Numbered from the stretch's first letter, positions 41,159 through 50,708 are shown. The stretch: 64,000 nt of DNA from Verrucomicrobiales bacterium (GCA_016793885.1 JAEUHE010000025.1:1-64000), one strand, 5' to 3'. Notes: generated from the sequence alone by a model not told the origin. Program-made: numbers and translations.

Positions 41159-44050
41159 ATGATGCATCGTTCTGACATCGACGCGGTTCTGCGGATGATC
41201 GCCATCCTTTGCATGAGCGCCTGGGGGATGGTCGCAGCCCCCGCCGAAGACCCCCTCCAGCAGCAGAGCGCCAAGCAAGAGCAGATTAAGACCTCGGCCA
41301 CGCGCGTGGGCATCCAACTGGACCAAATCCTCACCGAATTCGACCTCAACGGCATCTCAGGCGAAGACGTTAAAATCCTCCGGGCCATTCGAAGCGTGCT
41401 GAACCGGTTGACCGATCAGGACATGCAAAAGGTGCTCCAGCTACTCACGGACGCGCGCCAGAATCAAAACAGCAACAACCAGCAGGTCTCCGAGGCCTTC
41501 TCCGGGCAACGCAACATCATTACCCAACTCCGCCAACTCCTCACGGAGTATCAGCGACAGCAGGCGGTCTATGACATCGCCATCCGACTCAAGGAGCTGG
41601 CCGCACGGCAGACGGACAACATGAGGCTGGCGGTCTGGCTCGCTCGTCAGGTGGACCGGAAAGCGCTCGAGCAATTTCAGGAGACTCAGCGGCTCAACCT
41701 TCAACTTCAGGAGACCGACGAAGCCTCAATTCGTGCCGAAACCTCCTTGGTGCTGGATCAGTTGGAGAAGCTCGTGACGGCTTCAGGCGACGCCACCACC
41801 GCCGAGCGTCCGCGTCTGGCGTTGGAGCGAGCCAAGCAGGGCGGGATGATGCTCGCCCTGGACACCGCCCTGCGCGAGTTGAAGAGTGCCCGCATGCTCG
41901 GCGCCGCCGGCAGCGAAAAGCGGGCGCGCGACCAGATGCGCGAGGTCGCCCGGCTGCTCACCCAATCGTTGGACAAACAGGATGCCCTGCGGGAGGCCCT
42001 CCGCGAACTCGATGCCGCGATCGACAAACAGCAAGCGCTGACCGACGCCACCCGCAAACTGCAGAACAAGGAGGAGGCCGGGAAACGCGAAGGAGAGCAA
42101 GGCGAGGTGGTTGACTCCACCGACCTCGTTCGCAAGGACATTCAAGACCTCGCCCCCGCCGCGGCGGAACATCTGCAAGCCGCCACCGATCGAATGCAAG
42201 AAGCACGCAGTTCACTTCTATCCGGCCAAGCCCCCCAGCTCAGCCGTGAACAAGCCATCGCCAAGCAAGGGGAGTCGCTCACGAAGATGGAGCAGGCCCG
42301 CCGAGAGCTGCTCGATCAGCTGACCAAGGCAGAATCGCCCAAGCAGCTTCCCGAAAAAGCCTTGTCAGCCATCGAGATTCTCCAGCAACGGGTGCGCGAC
42401 CTGATCCGCAAACAAGAGCAGCTTCGGAAGGAGACCTCGGTCAGCCCCGCCGACAAGGTCGCCGCCTTCGCTCCCAAGCAAGGGGACATCCAGGATGACG
42501 CCCACGAAACGCAGCAACTAGCCGCCGAACCTGCTCCGGAAGCGGCCGAAGCTCTGGGGGAGGCGGCGGCCCAGATGCAGAAATCGCAGAAGTCTCTGGC
42601 TGAAGAAAAGAATCTCGACTCGGCGCAGCAAGCGGCGCTGGAGGCACTGGAACGCGCCGCTCAGGCCCTGGCGAAGCAAAAGGAACATCTGGAGGAAGCC
42701 ACCAAGGAGCTGGCCGATCTTGAGGCCTTGTTGAAAAAGCTCATTGCGATCATTCAAGAGCAACAAGACGTCTTTACCCTGACCACGCGCGAGGCGGTGA
42801 AACCCATTCCCGCGGCCATGCCGGAAACCGTTACCCGGCAGCACACACTCAGCGAAGCCACACGGGAGCTGGGAAGCGAGGCGGAAAAGCCGGCCCCCAA
42901 GGCATCCGAATACCTCGCGGAGGCAGCACTCTACATGGTGCAGGCCCGTGAGCAGCTCTCCAAAGTCCAACCGATCGACGCCCAGGCAAAGGAATCCATT
43001 GCCCTCAAGCAGCTGTACGCCGCCCGCAAGGAGTTAGAGCGAAAAATTGATCAACTGAAGGAGGAACTGGGCGAGGAGTCGGAGGAGGAATCGGACAATC
43101 TCCAGGATATCTCACAGATCATTGCGGAGGCACAGAAGGATGTGAACGAAGCGCTCTCGCAGCTGCAGCAGGGCGCGGCGAACGCCATGCAGACTTTGAA
43201 GGACAAGCAACAGCAGATCGCCACCGACCTGGCCCAGCCGATGATCTCAGCCCCCGCCACCACCCAAGCCAAGCGGGAAGCGGAGATGGCGGTTCAAAAA
43301 CTAACCAAGGCGGATCTGCCCAGCGCCCTGGAATCCATGAAAGCAGCCCTCGGAGCGATGGAGCGCGGGGTCAAGGCGAATCAACCGCTCGTGACGGAAG
43401 GGGCTCCGAACCTGCCCACCATCTCCGATCATCAAAAAGAAGTTCTTGGCTTGGCTCAGGCTCTCGAAGCAGCCATGAAAAATGCCTCCACCGCCGCCAT
43501 GGATAAAGCCGCCCAATCACTCAGCCGGGCAGGCAAGAAGATCCAACCGCTCTCCAGTGGCAAAATGGGAGAACTCCCAGGAGCAGCGCAGCAAGAGCTG
43601 GAAGCCGCTCAAGAGGAACTCGATACCGGCGCTGCCGAAGCCGGAGAACATCACGGAGCGCCGGCTCAAGCCAGCGCCCAAAAAGCCGGACAACACCTCG
43701 CTCAGGCGCAGGCGGCTATCGCGCTGGCTCAATCGGGGCTGAGTTCAGACAGTCAGCAGCAGGCGAGCAACTCGCAAGGCCAAGGCAAAAAACCCGGCCA
43801 GGGCAAGACGAAGCGCAGCCAGCAAGGCCAGCCCGGGCCGCAGGGTGATGGACGCGAAGGCAACTGGCGTGGCAACGGTGGAGCGGACGGCCCAACCACT
43901 GCGGCCACCGGGAGCAGTAAATTTACCGGACTCCCGGCCCGTGATCGGGCCGCCATCCAGCAATCGCAGAGTGAATCGTATCCCCAGGAATACGCACCCC
44001 TAGTGGAGCAATACCTCCGAAACCTGGCCGATCAGGCAGAACCCAAATGA
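41159..44050 (+). CDS. Long periplasmic coiled-coil protein
   Basis: 963 residues. An N-terminal hydrophobic segment (LRMIAILCMSAWGMVAAPA) acts as signal or anchor. Almost everything after it is helical, rich in Ala/Gln/Glu/Leu/Lys, with repeated LEQ/AQALAKQKEHLEEATKEL-type heptads. From about residue 845 the chain becomes Gly/Gln-rich and disordered, ending in a conserved-looking LPARDRAAIQQSQSESYPQE...EQYLRNLADQ tail. It overlaps the next gene by ATGA. I know similar coiled-coil/squalene-cyclase-fold pairs from planctomycete and verrucomicrobial genomes, often near MoxR/VWA genes, which are absent here. The role is unknown. Confidence 0.75.
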   Translation: MMHRSDIDAVLRMIAILCMSAWGMVAAPAEDPLQQQSAKQEQIKTSATRVGIQLDQILTEFDLNGISGEDVKILRAIRSVLNRLTDQDMQKVLQLLTDARQNQNSNNQQVSEAFSGQRNIITQLRQLLTEYQRQQAVYDIAIRLKELAARQTDNMRLAVWLARQVDRKALEQFQETQRLNLQLQETDEASIRAETSLVLDQLEKLVTASGDATTAERPRLALERAKQGGMMLALDTALRELKSARMLGAAGSEKRARDQMREVARLLTQSLDKQDALREALRELDAAIDKQQALTDATRKLQNKEEAGKREGEQGEVVDSTDLVRKDIQDLAPAAAEHLQAATDRMQEARSSLLSGQAPQLSREQAIAKQGESLTKMEQARRELLDQLTKAESPKQLPEKALSAIEILQQRVRDLIRKQEQLRKETSVSPADKVAAFAPKQGDIQDDAHETQQLAAEPAPEAAEALGEAAAQMQKSQKSLAEEKNLDSAQQAALEALERAAQALAKQKEHLEEATKELADLEALLKKLIAIIQEQQDVFTLTTREAVKPIPAAMPETVTRQHTLSEATRELGSEAEKPAPKASEYLAEAALYMVQAREQLSKVQPIDAQAKESIALKQLYAARKELERKIDQLKEELGEESEEESDNLQDISQIIAEAQKDVNEALSQLQQGAANAMQTLKDKQQQIATDLAQPMISAPATTQAKREAEMAVQKLTKADLPSALESMKAALGAMERGVKANQPLVTEGAPNLPTISDHQKEVLGLAQALEAAMKNASTAAMDKAAQSLSRAGKKIQPLSSGKMGELPGAAQQELEAAQEELDTGAAEAGEHHGAPAQASAQKAGQHLAQAQAAIALAQSGLSSDSQQQASNSQGQGKKPGQGKTKRSQQGQPGPQGDGREGNWRGNGGADGPTTAATGSSKFTGLPARDRAAIQQSQSESYPQEYAPLVEQYLRNLADQAEPK

Positions 44051-45132
44051 AGACCGCCTTCTCGCAACCGATCCAGCCCGCCCGACTCCTGTACGTGGCG
44101 CTGATGATCTTCGCATTCTTAAGGGGATCTCCGCTGTTCGGTGCCGCCGGAACTGGACCCATCCTGAGACAACCCGACCCGGTCAAGGTAGATGCCAAGT
44201 CCGAGAAGATCATCAAAGGAGCACTCAAATTCCTGGCCTCGAAACAGCAGCCCAACGGGGCGTGGGGAACCCAAGATGAAGAGCTGCGCCACCAAGTGGC
44301 CATGACCGGATATGTCCTGATGTGCTTCCAAGCGGCAGGCCAACTGCCGGGTGAAGGGGAGTTCGGAAAGAATGTGCAGCAAGGTGTCCAATTCCTCGTG
44401 GACTCCACGGCGGCGGATGGATTGATCGGCAACCGGAACAACGGTCAATACATGTACAATCACGGTATCGCCGCAATCGCCCTGGGAGAGATCTATGGCC
44501 AGGGCCGTAACCCGAGCCTGCGTATCAAGCTCGATCGCATTATCAAAGTGATCCTCAGCTCGCAGAACGAGGAAGGCGGATGGAGATATCGTCCCGTGGC
44601 TCGCGATGCCGACATCTCGGTCACCGTCCTGCAGGTGGTAGCCCTACGTGCCGCCAAGAATGCTGGTCTGGATGTCCCCCAGCGAACCATCGACCGGGCG
44701 GTCAAATATGTGCGCAGCTGCTACCACGAGAAGTCAGGCGGTTTCTGCTATCAGCCGCAGCGGGAGCCGGGATACGCCCGAACCGCCGCGGCGATCTACT
44801 CACTGCAGGTCTGCGGCATCTATGATGATCCGATGGTGAAGGCCGGAGCCCGCTACCTGATGAACACACCGCGAAACAATCAGGACTGGTTCACCTACGG
44901 AAACTTCTACGCCGCCCCGGCGCTCTACATGGTGGGATCGGAGACTTGGGCGAAATATTACGCCACCATGACCGAGCTGCTTCTCCAAAACGTGAACAAC
45001 CGCGGAGATATGGCCTGGTGGGATCCTAGCCTGGATCAAGGACGAATGGGCGTCGGCGAGGTCTACTGCACGGCGGTCTATACCATGATGCTGGCCATGC
45101 CCTATCACTACATCCCCCTCTATCAGCGCTAA
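44047..45132 (+). CDS. Exported prenyltransferase/squalene-oxidase-repeat protein
   Basis: 361 residues with a signal segment (LLYVALMIFAFLRGSPLFGA). The mature part is an alpha/alpha-barrel of the terpene-cyclase/alpha-macroglobulin type, with repeats GALKFLASKQQPNGAWGTQD, MYNHGIAAIALGEIYGQG, VILSSQNEEGGWRYRP, RAVKYVRSCYHEKSGGFCYQP and GGDMAWWDP. The DXDD motif of squalene cyclases is not seen, so a binding or structural role is more likely than catalysis. It is translationally coupled to the coiled-coil gene (ATGA), implying a complex. Confidence 0.82.
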   Translation: MKTAFSQPIQPARLLYVALMIFAFLRGSPLFGAAGTGPILRQPDPVKVDAKSEKIIKGALKFLASKQQPNGAWGTQDEELRHQVAMTGYVLMCFQAAGQLPGEGEFGKNVQQGVQFLVDSTAADGLIGNRNNGQYMYNHGIAAIALGEIYGQGRNPSLRIKLDRIIKVILSSQNEEGGWRYRPVARDADISVTVLQVVALRAAKNAGLDVPQRTIDRAVKYVRSCYHEKSGGFCYQPQREPGYARTAAAIYSLQVCGIYDDPMVKAGARYLMNTPRNNQDWFTYGNFYAAPALYMVGSETWAKYYATMTELLLQNVNNRGDMAWWDPSLDQGRMGVGEVYCTAVYTMMLAMPYHYIPLYQR

Positions 45133-45362
45133 GCAGGCAGGGCCACCCACCATTCCCGCAGCCCTCTCTCGTTCGAAACCCGCCAGAAGATTTGCCAGCC
45201 GTGCCGCCGGCCGTTACGCGTGGGCAGATCGGAAGCGAAGTAGTTTGCGAACCTCCTGACACCCTGCCCGGCCCGCAGGCGATTGCACTCAGTTGACGAC
45301 AGCCGCTGAGGCAGCTCACGTCGCAGCCAGGTGCAGAACGCAGCCGAGTCCTTGAGTTCAGA
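45129..45362 (-). pseudogene. Possible gene remnant: coding-like frame without a start
   Basis: On the minus strand a 78-codon frame is stop-free from 45362 to TAG at 45129-45131. Its composition looks like protein, with RRFANYFASDLPTRNG and WQIFWRVSNERGLREWW, but it has no ATG or GTG start near its beginning and an in-frame TGA (45363-45365) just upstream. It may be the tail of a decayed gene. Weak evidence. Confidence 0.25.
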
Positions 45363-45410
45363 TCAGGACGTCAAGAGAGTTCTGGCGAGGTGGCTTCCCG
45401 GGCCGAGCTG

Positions 45411-46376
45411 CTACTTCAACTTCAGCTGAAACACTTTCACAGCGTTCCCCCGCAAAACCTTGCGCAGTGCATGCGGGTCGGTCAGGAGCTTGCGCACCTG
45501 CGCCAGGGTCTGCGCTCCTTGACAACCAGGTCCTCTCCCCAGCTCATCCGCACAGTCAGAGCCATAAATCAGCTTGTCCTGATGGCGATGGAGAAAGGCG
45601 CAGGCAAATTCTTCATCGCGAACCAGAAAGTTGAGCCCGGAGCCGGCGGATAAATCCCCGTACATATTGGGATAGTCGCGCAGGTAACGATCGGTAAGCC
45701 CTCCAGGACGGATCACACCCTTGGGATAAAGATCGGTAGGATCAGCCACATGTCCCACATTGTTCCACCAAGTCTGTGCGTGTCCGATGAAATTCACGTC
45801 CGGAAATTTCTCCAGGACGCGATGAAAATTTTCAAAGCCCAGGTTGTAAGCGCCATGCTCGAAGTGGAGCAGCACAGGAACGCGGTACTCTCTGGCCAGC
45901 TCGGCGATTTGAATCATCGACGGCCCATCGCAAGGCACCTTGAACTTTTGCTCGGCAATACCCACCGCACCCAGCTTGAGGTACTTCTCAATCTCCCCGC
46001 GCGCCTCCGGGATATCCGGCAACTCATTCGCGCAGAAGGAAAACTCCTTGGGATGCGCTCGACAAAAATCTACCACGGTCTGATTTCCACCACACTGGGC
46101 CGCCAGCCCATGGAGCCGTCCGGCCGGGAGCAGAATGGAATGTTGAATCCCCATTGCACGCTGATGCCGCAACATCGCTTCATCAGTGCGGGCGTGGTAG
46201 TGGGTGTGCTGATGGATATCCACAATTCCATACTCATTCCCACCTAACCCCTTAGCCTCGGCCGATGTCTCGGCCTCGGCTTGGGCGGCACGCTCCGCCA
46301 AGGGAATCGCCGCCACTGCCAAGGCAGATGCTACCAGGAATTCACGACGATCACCGGATTTTTGAAGAAGACGCAT
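45411..46376 (-). CDS. Tat-exported amidohydrolase (TIM-barrel metal hydrolase)
   Basis: 321 residues. The N-terminus has a twin-arginine signal (GDRREFLVASALAVAAIP). The barrel shows VDIHQHTHYHART (HxH metal ligands), VLLHFEHGAYNLG, NFIGHAQTWWNN (metal His) and YGSDCADELGRG (catalytic Asp), so an amidohydrolase_2 domain with a hydrolase or decarboxylase role. The substrate is not known. Upstream is a Calx-beta protein gene, 14 bases away, transcribed in the same direction. Confidence 0.87.
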   Translation of the reverse strand: MRLLQKSGDRREFLVASALAVAAIPLAERAAQAEAETSAEAKGLGGNEYGIVDIHQHTHYHARTDEAMLRHQRAMGIQHSILLPAGRLHGLAAQCGGNQTVVDFCRAHPKEFSFCANELPDIPEARGEIEKYLKLGAVGIAEQKFKVPCDGPSMIQIAELAREYRVPVLLHFEHGAYNLGFENFHRVLEKFPDVNFIGHAQTWWNNVGHVADPTDLYPKGVIRPGGLTDRYLRDYPNMYGDLSAGSGLNFLVRDEEFACAFLHRHQDKLIYGSDCADELGRGPGCQGAQTLAQVRKLLTDPHALRKVLRGNAVKVFQLKLK

Positions 46377-46390
46377 TCTGCCTCAAGATA

Positions 46391-48754
46391 CTAATCGTTC
46401 ACCGGCGCTTCGTCGAGCGACAACGTCTGCAACCGATAGAAGCGCCGGGACACCCCCTCCACCTCGGGGTCCACATAGTGAACCGCACCATCCTCGGCCG
46501 ATACCGGCCCCAGATCATTCCAGTTCGTCAGATCGGGTGAAACCTCCAGTCGATAGCCGAGCCCGCGGTTTCCCGGCAGACACAAATGAAACAATCCGTC
46601 GGGAAGCAACTGGCAAGGCGGCCGAGACTGATCGTTGTCCAATATGACCACCACCCCCTGCGCAGGGCGTCCCAGACGATAGGCGGGCCAGCCAATACCC
46701 GGCTTCACCAGACCGCTATCTGCGGGGAGCAACTCGATGGAGACGGTTTCGATCCGCTCCACCTCTTGATCATCGGTCGGGCGAACCACCAGCCGCACAC
46801 TCCCCACACCCGCAGGAATCACCACCTTCTCCGGTAACGTCGCGTAGTCCTTGGCTGGAACGGCACTTCCCCCAATCTTAAGTCCCACCGATAATTCATC
46901 GTCCATCGGACCCTGACGCCGGATCAAGAAGGTAGCCGTGGGAGTAGCCCACTCACTCGAACCTTCCGTGGCGATGGCATCCCGCGCCAGGATGCTGACC
47001 GTGGGCCGCAGGTCTGAAACCACTCGGATTGAAATTTCGGCGGTCAGAGTGGTGGCTCCACCGTTGTCATGCGCCACAGACGTGATCCCATACGATCCCT
47101 CCGCCACATTCTCCCAACGGAACGTGTGCGTGATCAAGGCGCCAGGTTCAGGTGCCTTGATAAAATCGATCCGGGAGTCGCCAATCTTTTCCTTGCCCAA
47201 GAAGAATTCGACCCACGGGACATAGCCGTCCGCATCGGCCGTCTGCACGACGATGTCGAACGATGCCGGCGCCTCAAACTCGCTGCCGCGAGCGGGGCTC
47301 ACGATGTCGGCTTTAGGGGGGCGATTCTCGGGAGCCAAGCCATTATCACGAATCTGCACCTTGGCCGCATAGTCGGTTCCCAGCTCGTAACGCGGGATGA
47401 GAACCGGCGGGTCGATCGGAGGAAGAATCAGGTCGTCGGGGTTGGACCCGAGCACCAGAGGATCCGGAGGGAGGGAAATCGGCCATCGAACTAAAGTCAC
47501 AACCACAGACTCATCTTCTTCGAGGAGACGATCGTAGAGTGGCACCACTTCGAGGAGCGTGGACTTGCTGCCGGCGGGGATCGTAGCCGTGTAAGCAAGC
47601 CGCCCATAGTCCACTCCATTGACCGCACTGCCACCCAGCCGATACATCACGGAAAGAGGCGCATCGAAGGGTGCGGTGCGGGAGACCACAGCATAGGCCT
47701 TGTCAACGCGCAGGATGTCGGGGTCCGCAGAGGAGGGCTCCGTAGCGACGTCATCCAAAGTGCTGATGCTCACCACCGGCAAGTTGACCGGCTTACCCTC
47801 TCCGTTATCCAACAACTCCACCTCCGCCACCGCAGGAGCTCCAACCTCATAGCTGGCCCAAAGAACACCGCCCAGGTCGATCCCCGGTAACCCAACCTCG
47901 GCCGGCTCGGGCAGCGTCAAGGGGTCGATGAGGGTCAAAACCACTGATTCGGGGGACTCCACGACTCCATCGTTGATCGGAGTCACATCGAGATCAATCG
48001 TTGACGCACCTTCGGGGATAACGATGGCGGAGCGGAGCGCCTGATAGTCGCTGCCATTCAACGCAGTTCCGCTCAGAGAATAGAAGACCCTCAAGGGGGC
48101 GGTGGTGGATCCCGTCCGAGCAATCCGGAACTGACCACGATCCAAGAGCAGGCGTTCGTTCGGAAGCGGGGTTCTCGGTTCTCTCGCCACCGCGTCCGCA
48201 GCAACGACCGAAACCTGCGGAGGGAAACCGTCAGTTACCGCCCCGTTGTCGAGGATGGTCCCTTGAGCCACCGCAGGTTGCCCCACGAGGTAACACTCGC
48301 GTGGGGGCGGGAAGATGGCGGGACAAATCGGGTACTCCAGGGCAACGACCACCGTCTCGGTCGATTCAGCCCGGTCGTCATCCAGGGGCATTACGGAAAG
48401 GCGAACGCTCGTAGAGCCTTTCGGAATGGTGATCAACCCGGAAAGCCGCTCATAGTCGCTGCCATTTTCCGCGCTGCCGGATAAGCGGTAGAAGATGGGT
48501 AAATCGAAATCGACCGGCCCCAGGCGTGAAACGACGAAGACGAGTGGATTCAACACGATGGGCCGCAGCATTCCAGGGGGAATTCTCTCAGGCTCAGCCC
48601 CTTCAGCATCCACCACAGCGATGCTTACCACTGGGCGTAGAGGGGGAGTGATCGGTGGATCGATAACCTGGGAGGACGCGGTCAAGACGGAGCCGAACAG
48701 ACAAAGCCCGCAGGACAGAGCAGCCCAGCAGAGCGGGAGGCGGCATCGTTTCAT
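46391..48754 (-). CDS. Secreted Calx-beta repeat protein
   Basis: 787 residues with a signal peptide (MKRCRLPLCWAALSCGLCLFGSVLTASSQ). Four Calx-beta domains share a common plan: VVSRLGPVDFDLPIFYRLSG...NGSDY...IPKGSTSVRLSV, later FRIARTGSTTAPLRVFYSLSG, YAVVSRTAPFDAPLSVMYRL and FLIRRQGPMDDELSVGLKIG. A Big_7/Ig-like domain lies between the third and fourth (PASFDIVVQTADADGYVPWV). Calx-beta domains bind Ca2+, so Ca-dependent adhesion is likely. The end (YRLEVSPDLTNWNDLGP) is a common verrucomicrobial C-terminal domain. ATG 48754 rather than 48802. Confidence 0.86.
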   Translation of the reverse strand: MKRCRLPLCWAALSCGLCLFGSVLTASSQVIDPPITPPLRPVVSIAVVDAEGAEPERIPPGMLRPIVLNPLVFVVSRLGPVDFDLPIFYRLSGSAENGSDYERLSGLITIPKGSTSVRLSVMPLDDDRAESTETVVVALEYPICPAIFPPPRECYLVGQPAVAQGTILDNGAVTDGFPPQVSVVAADAVAREPRTPLPNERLLLDRGQFRIARTGSTTAPLRVFYSLSGTALNGSDYQALRSAIVIPEGASTIDLDVTPINDGVVESPESVVLTLIDPLTLPEPAEVGLPGIDLGGVLWASYEVGAPAVAEVELLDNGEGKPVNLPVVSISTLDDVATEPSSADPDILRVDKAYAVVSRTAPFDAPLSVMYRLGGSAVNGVDYGRLAYTATIPAGSKSTLLEVVPLYDRLLEEDESVVVTLVRWPISLPPDPLVLGSNPDDLILPPIDPPVLIPRYELGTDYAAKVQIRDNGLAPENRPPKADIVSPARGSEFEAPASFDIVVQTADADGYVPWVEFFLGKEKIGDSRIDFIKAPEPGALITHTFRWENVAEGSYGITSVAHDNGGATTLTAEISIRVVSDLRPTVSILARDAIATEGSSEWATPTATFLIRRQGPMDDELSVGLKIGGSAVPAKDYATLPEKVVIPAGVGSVRLVVRPTDDQEVERIETVSIELLPADSGLVKPGIGWPAYRLGRPAQGVVVILDNDQSRPPCQLLPDGLFHLCLPGNRGLGYRLEVSPDLTNWNDLGPVSAEDGAVHYVDPEVEGVSRRFYRLQTLSLDEAPVND

Positions 48755-48998
48755 AGAGTATAAGCAACGACTGGATAAGATGTTTGGCGCACCTCCGGGC
48801 AAAGGACTCCAAACTGATAGAACTTTCTAACGAATGAACAAAGAATCCATATCACGGCCGACGCAAAAGCACAAGAGGCAGGAGAGGGTGATCCGTAGGT
48901 AAGATCCAAGACACCCCGTGTTGGCTAATCACCCTCGGCTGACCCCAGGTCAAAATCAGCCGAATTCCCGGGAGAGACCCGACGTCAGTAATACCCAT

Positions 48999-49859
48999 AT
49001 GACCTACCGTCCTCTCCTGTGCGCCTTTGCCATGCTGGCAGCCGCCCTGTCATCCCCAGCCGCCCATCCGATCCCCGACGCCTACAAGATCTCCGGCTTC
49101 GCGGTCGGGTGCCAAGCCTACACGTTCAACCGCTTTAGCCTCTTCGAGGCTATTGAAAAAACCGACCAGGCTGGCGGACGAATCATCGAGTTTTATCCCG
49201 GACAGAAGCTGAGCCGGGAAGAACCCGGGGTTAAGTTTGACCACAACGCCTCCGACGAAGTGCTGGCCAAAGTCCGAGCGAAGCTGCTGCAGCACAAGAT
49301 CAAGGTGGTCAACTACGGGGTCGTAGGCGTTCCCAAAGGGGAAGCCGAAGCACGCAAGATTTTCGAATTTGCCAAGAAAATGGAGCTCTATGCGGTGACG
49401 ACCGAGTCATTGGATGCGCTGGATACCATTGAGAAAATGGTCAAGGAGTATGACATCAAGGTCGCTTTCCACGAACACGCCAAAAACCCCAGCCGCCCCG
49501 ACTACAAGATCTGGGATCCGAACTACCTCGCATCCGTGCTCAAGGATCGTGATATGCGCATCGGTGCCTGCGCGGACACCGGCCATTGGGCAAGCTCCGG
49601 ACTCAAGCCGGTGGAATGCCTGCGCATTCTCAAAGGCCGGATCGTCAGCACCCATCTCAAGGATCGGGCAGCGATCGGGTCGCACCTGCCCGACCAAGTC
49701 TACGGTTTGGGAGTCTCCGACGTGGCGGGATGCCTGAGCGAACTGAAAGCCCAAGGTTTCGACGGGAACATCTCCATTGAATACGAAAACAACTGGGACC
49801 ACTCCGTGCCCGATGTGGCCCAATGCGTCGGCTTTATTCGGGGATGGGGGGGAAGGTAG
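48999..49859 (+). CDS. Exported sugar phosphate isomerase/epimerase-like protein
   Basis: 286 residues; a signal peptide (MTYRPLLCAFAMLAAALSSPAA) precedes a xylose-isomerase-like TIM barrel (AP_endonuc_2 fold). Candidate metal ligands sit in IIEFYPG, VAFHEHAKNP, GACADTGHWA and VSTHLKDR, with IEYENNW at the end. Exported members are typical of Planctomycetes and Verrucomicrobia; substrates are mostly unknown. ATG 48999 is chosen because it begins the signal peptide. It ends in a 26-base convergent overlap with the UreF-like gene. Confidence 0.87.
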   Translation: MTYRPLLCAFAMLAAALSSPAAHPIPDAYKISGFAVGCQAYTFNRFSLFEAIEKTDQAGGRIIEFYPGQKLSREEPGVKFDHNASDEVLAKVRAKLLQHKIKVVNYGVVGVPKGEAEARKIFEFAKKMELYAVTTESLDALDTIEKMVKEYDIKVAFHEHAKNPSRPDYKIWDPNYLASVLKDRDMRIGACADTGHWASSGLKPVECLRILKGRIVSTHLKDRAAIGSHLPDQVYGLGVSDVAGCLSELKAQGFDGNISIEYENNWDHSVPDVAQCVGFIRGWGGR

Positions 49860-50580
49860 TCCCCGAAGGCGCCACGCCGCCGGACGATCGATCCAAGCCC
49901 TCGAGGAAGAGCAATGTCCCGAGGGCCGCCGGGAGAGCGGCGTTCAGCTCCTGCATCATTTCCTCAATCTCACCGGCCGGCACCGCAAAGCGGCGACCGG
50001 CACTGTGAATGAAGCCCCGCATGACCTGCTGGGCGTAGCCTAAAAGCCCCTGACGCAACGGGACGCTGTAGATAGCCAGGGTCAGCCCAAAAACCAAGGT
50101 GTGCCAGCCCTCCGCTTGCTTGGCTTCGACGGCAGCCAAGTAACGCTGCAAAACCCTCACATCTCTTAACGGGCGCAATCGCTTCAACTGCGCCTGCCCC
50201 ACACGGCGGCTGGCGGATGAGAGATGCTTGAGTCGCGGAGTCTCGGCGATCTTTCGGTCCAACTCGATCAACTCTCGGGTCCGCCCTTTGTCCGCATGGA
50301 GAAACGCCTGATGAATGATCGGCAGCTCCAGGGGCAACAGAATGCGGCTGCGATAGGCGCGCAGAAAACTCCACAGGGATTCCACATCCGTCACGGTGTG
50401 ATGAGCGATCAGTTTCGAAGTTTCTGACAGCTCGTGCAGCCCCTCCGTCGACCCCAGCTGCTGAACTAAGGGATGCAGCTCTCCAAGGAGATTGATCTCC
50501 GCGTCGACGCCAGAATGTGACTGCTTTTCCATGCTCTCCGACCGATACACCCCGAAGGGTGTGGCGCTCTGTCTTTCCAT
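49834..50580 (-). CDS. UreF-like protein (no urease genes nearby)
   Basis: 248 residues, soluble and largely helical. The second half reads LIELDRKIAETPRL, SASRRVGQAQLKRL, GWHTLVFGLTLAIYSVPLRQ and GLLGYAQQVMRGFIHSAGR. That follows the layout of urease accessory protein UreF (a charged helix, a Ser-Arg-x-Gly helix, then G-H-x-x-V-F-G and the Y...V..A.R helix). The resemblance is moderate and motif-level only. UreF helps load nickel in urease, but no ureABC/ureG lies nearby, so this copy probably has another role or partners elsewhere. ATG 50532 is an alternative start. Confidence 0.6.
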   Translation of the reverse strand: MERQSATPFGVYRSESMEKQSHSGVDAEINLLGELHPLVQQLGSTEGLHELSETSKLIAHHTVTDVESLWSFLRAYRSRILLPLELPIIHQAFLHADKGRTRELIELDRKIAETPRLKHLSSASRRVGQAQLKRLRPLRDVRVLQRYLAAVEAKQAEGWHTLVFGLTLAIYSVPLRQGLLGYAQQVMRGFIHSAGRRFAVPAGEIEEMMQELNAALPAALGTLLFLEGLDRSSGGVAPSGTTFPPIPE

Positions 50581-50682
50581 TAGTGGCTATATCGGCACTG
50601 CCCTCCCACGCCAACAGGAAAACTTTCGGGAACCCCAACTTTTTTTGTTGCCATGCACCTCAGCGAAACTCGCTTTGACTTG

Positions 50683-50708
50683 CTAGGGAATTTCCCTAGG
50701 CACCTAGG
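50683..50708. promoter_or_regulatory. Palindromic operator-like site upstream of the AraC gene
   Basis: A perfect 17-base palindrome, CTAGGGAA-T-TTCCCTAG (50683-50699), is followed by CACCTAGG, so CCTAGG appears twice 8 bases apart. It lies 116 bases upstream of the PocR-AraC start in the divergent intergenic region, a usual place for a regulator site. Confidence 0.4.

Noticed and set aside
45133-45410. tRNA or small RNA in the gap after the barrel gene
   Set aside because: No cloverleaf arms or conserved T-loop sequence could be recognised.
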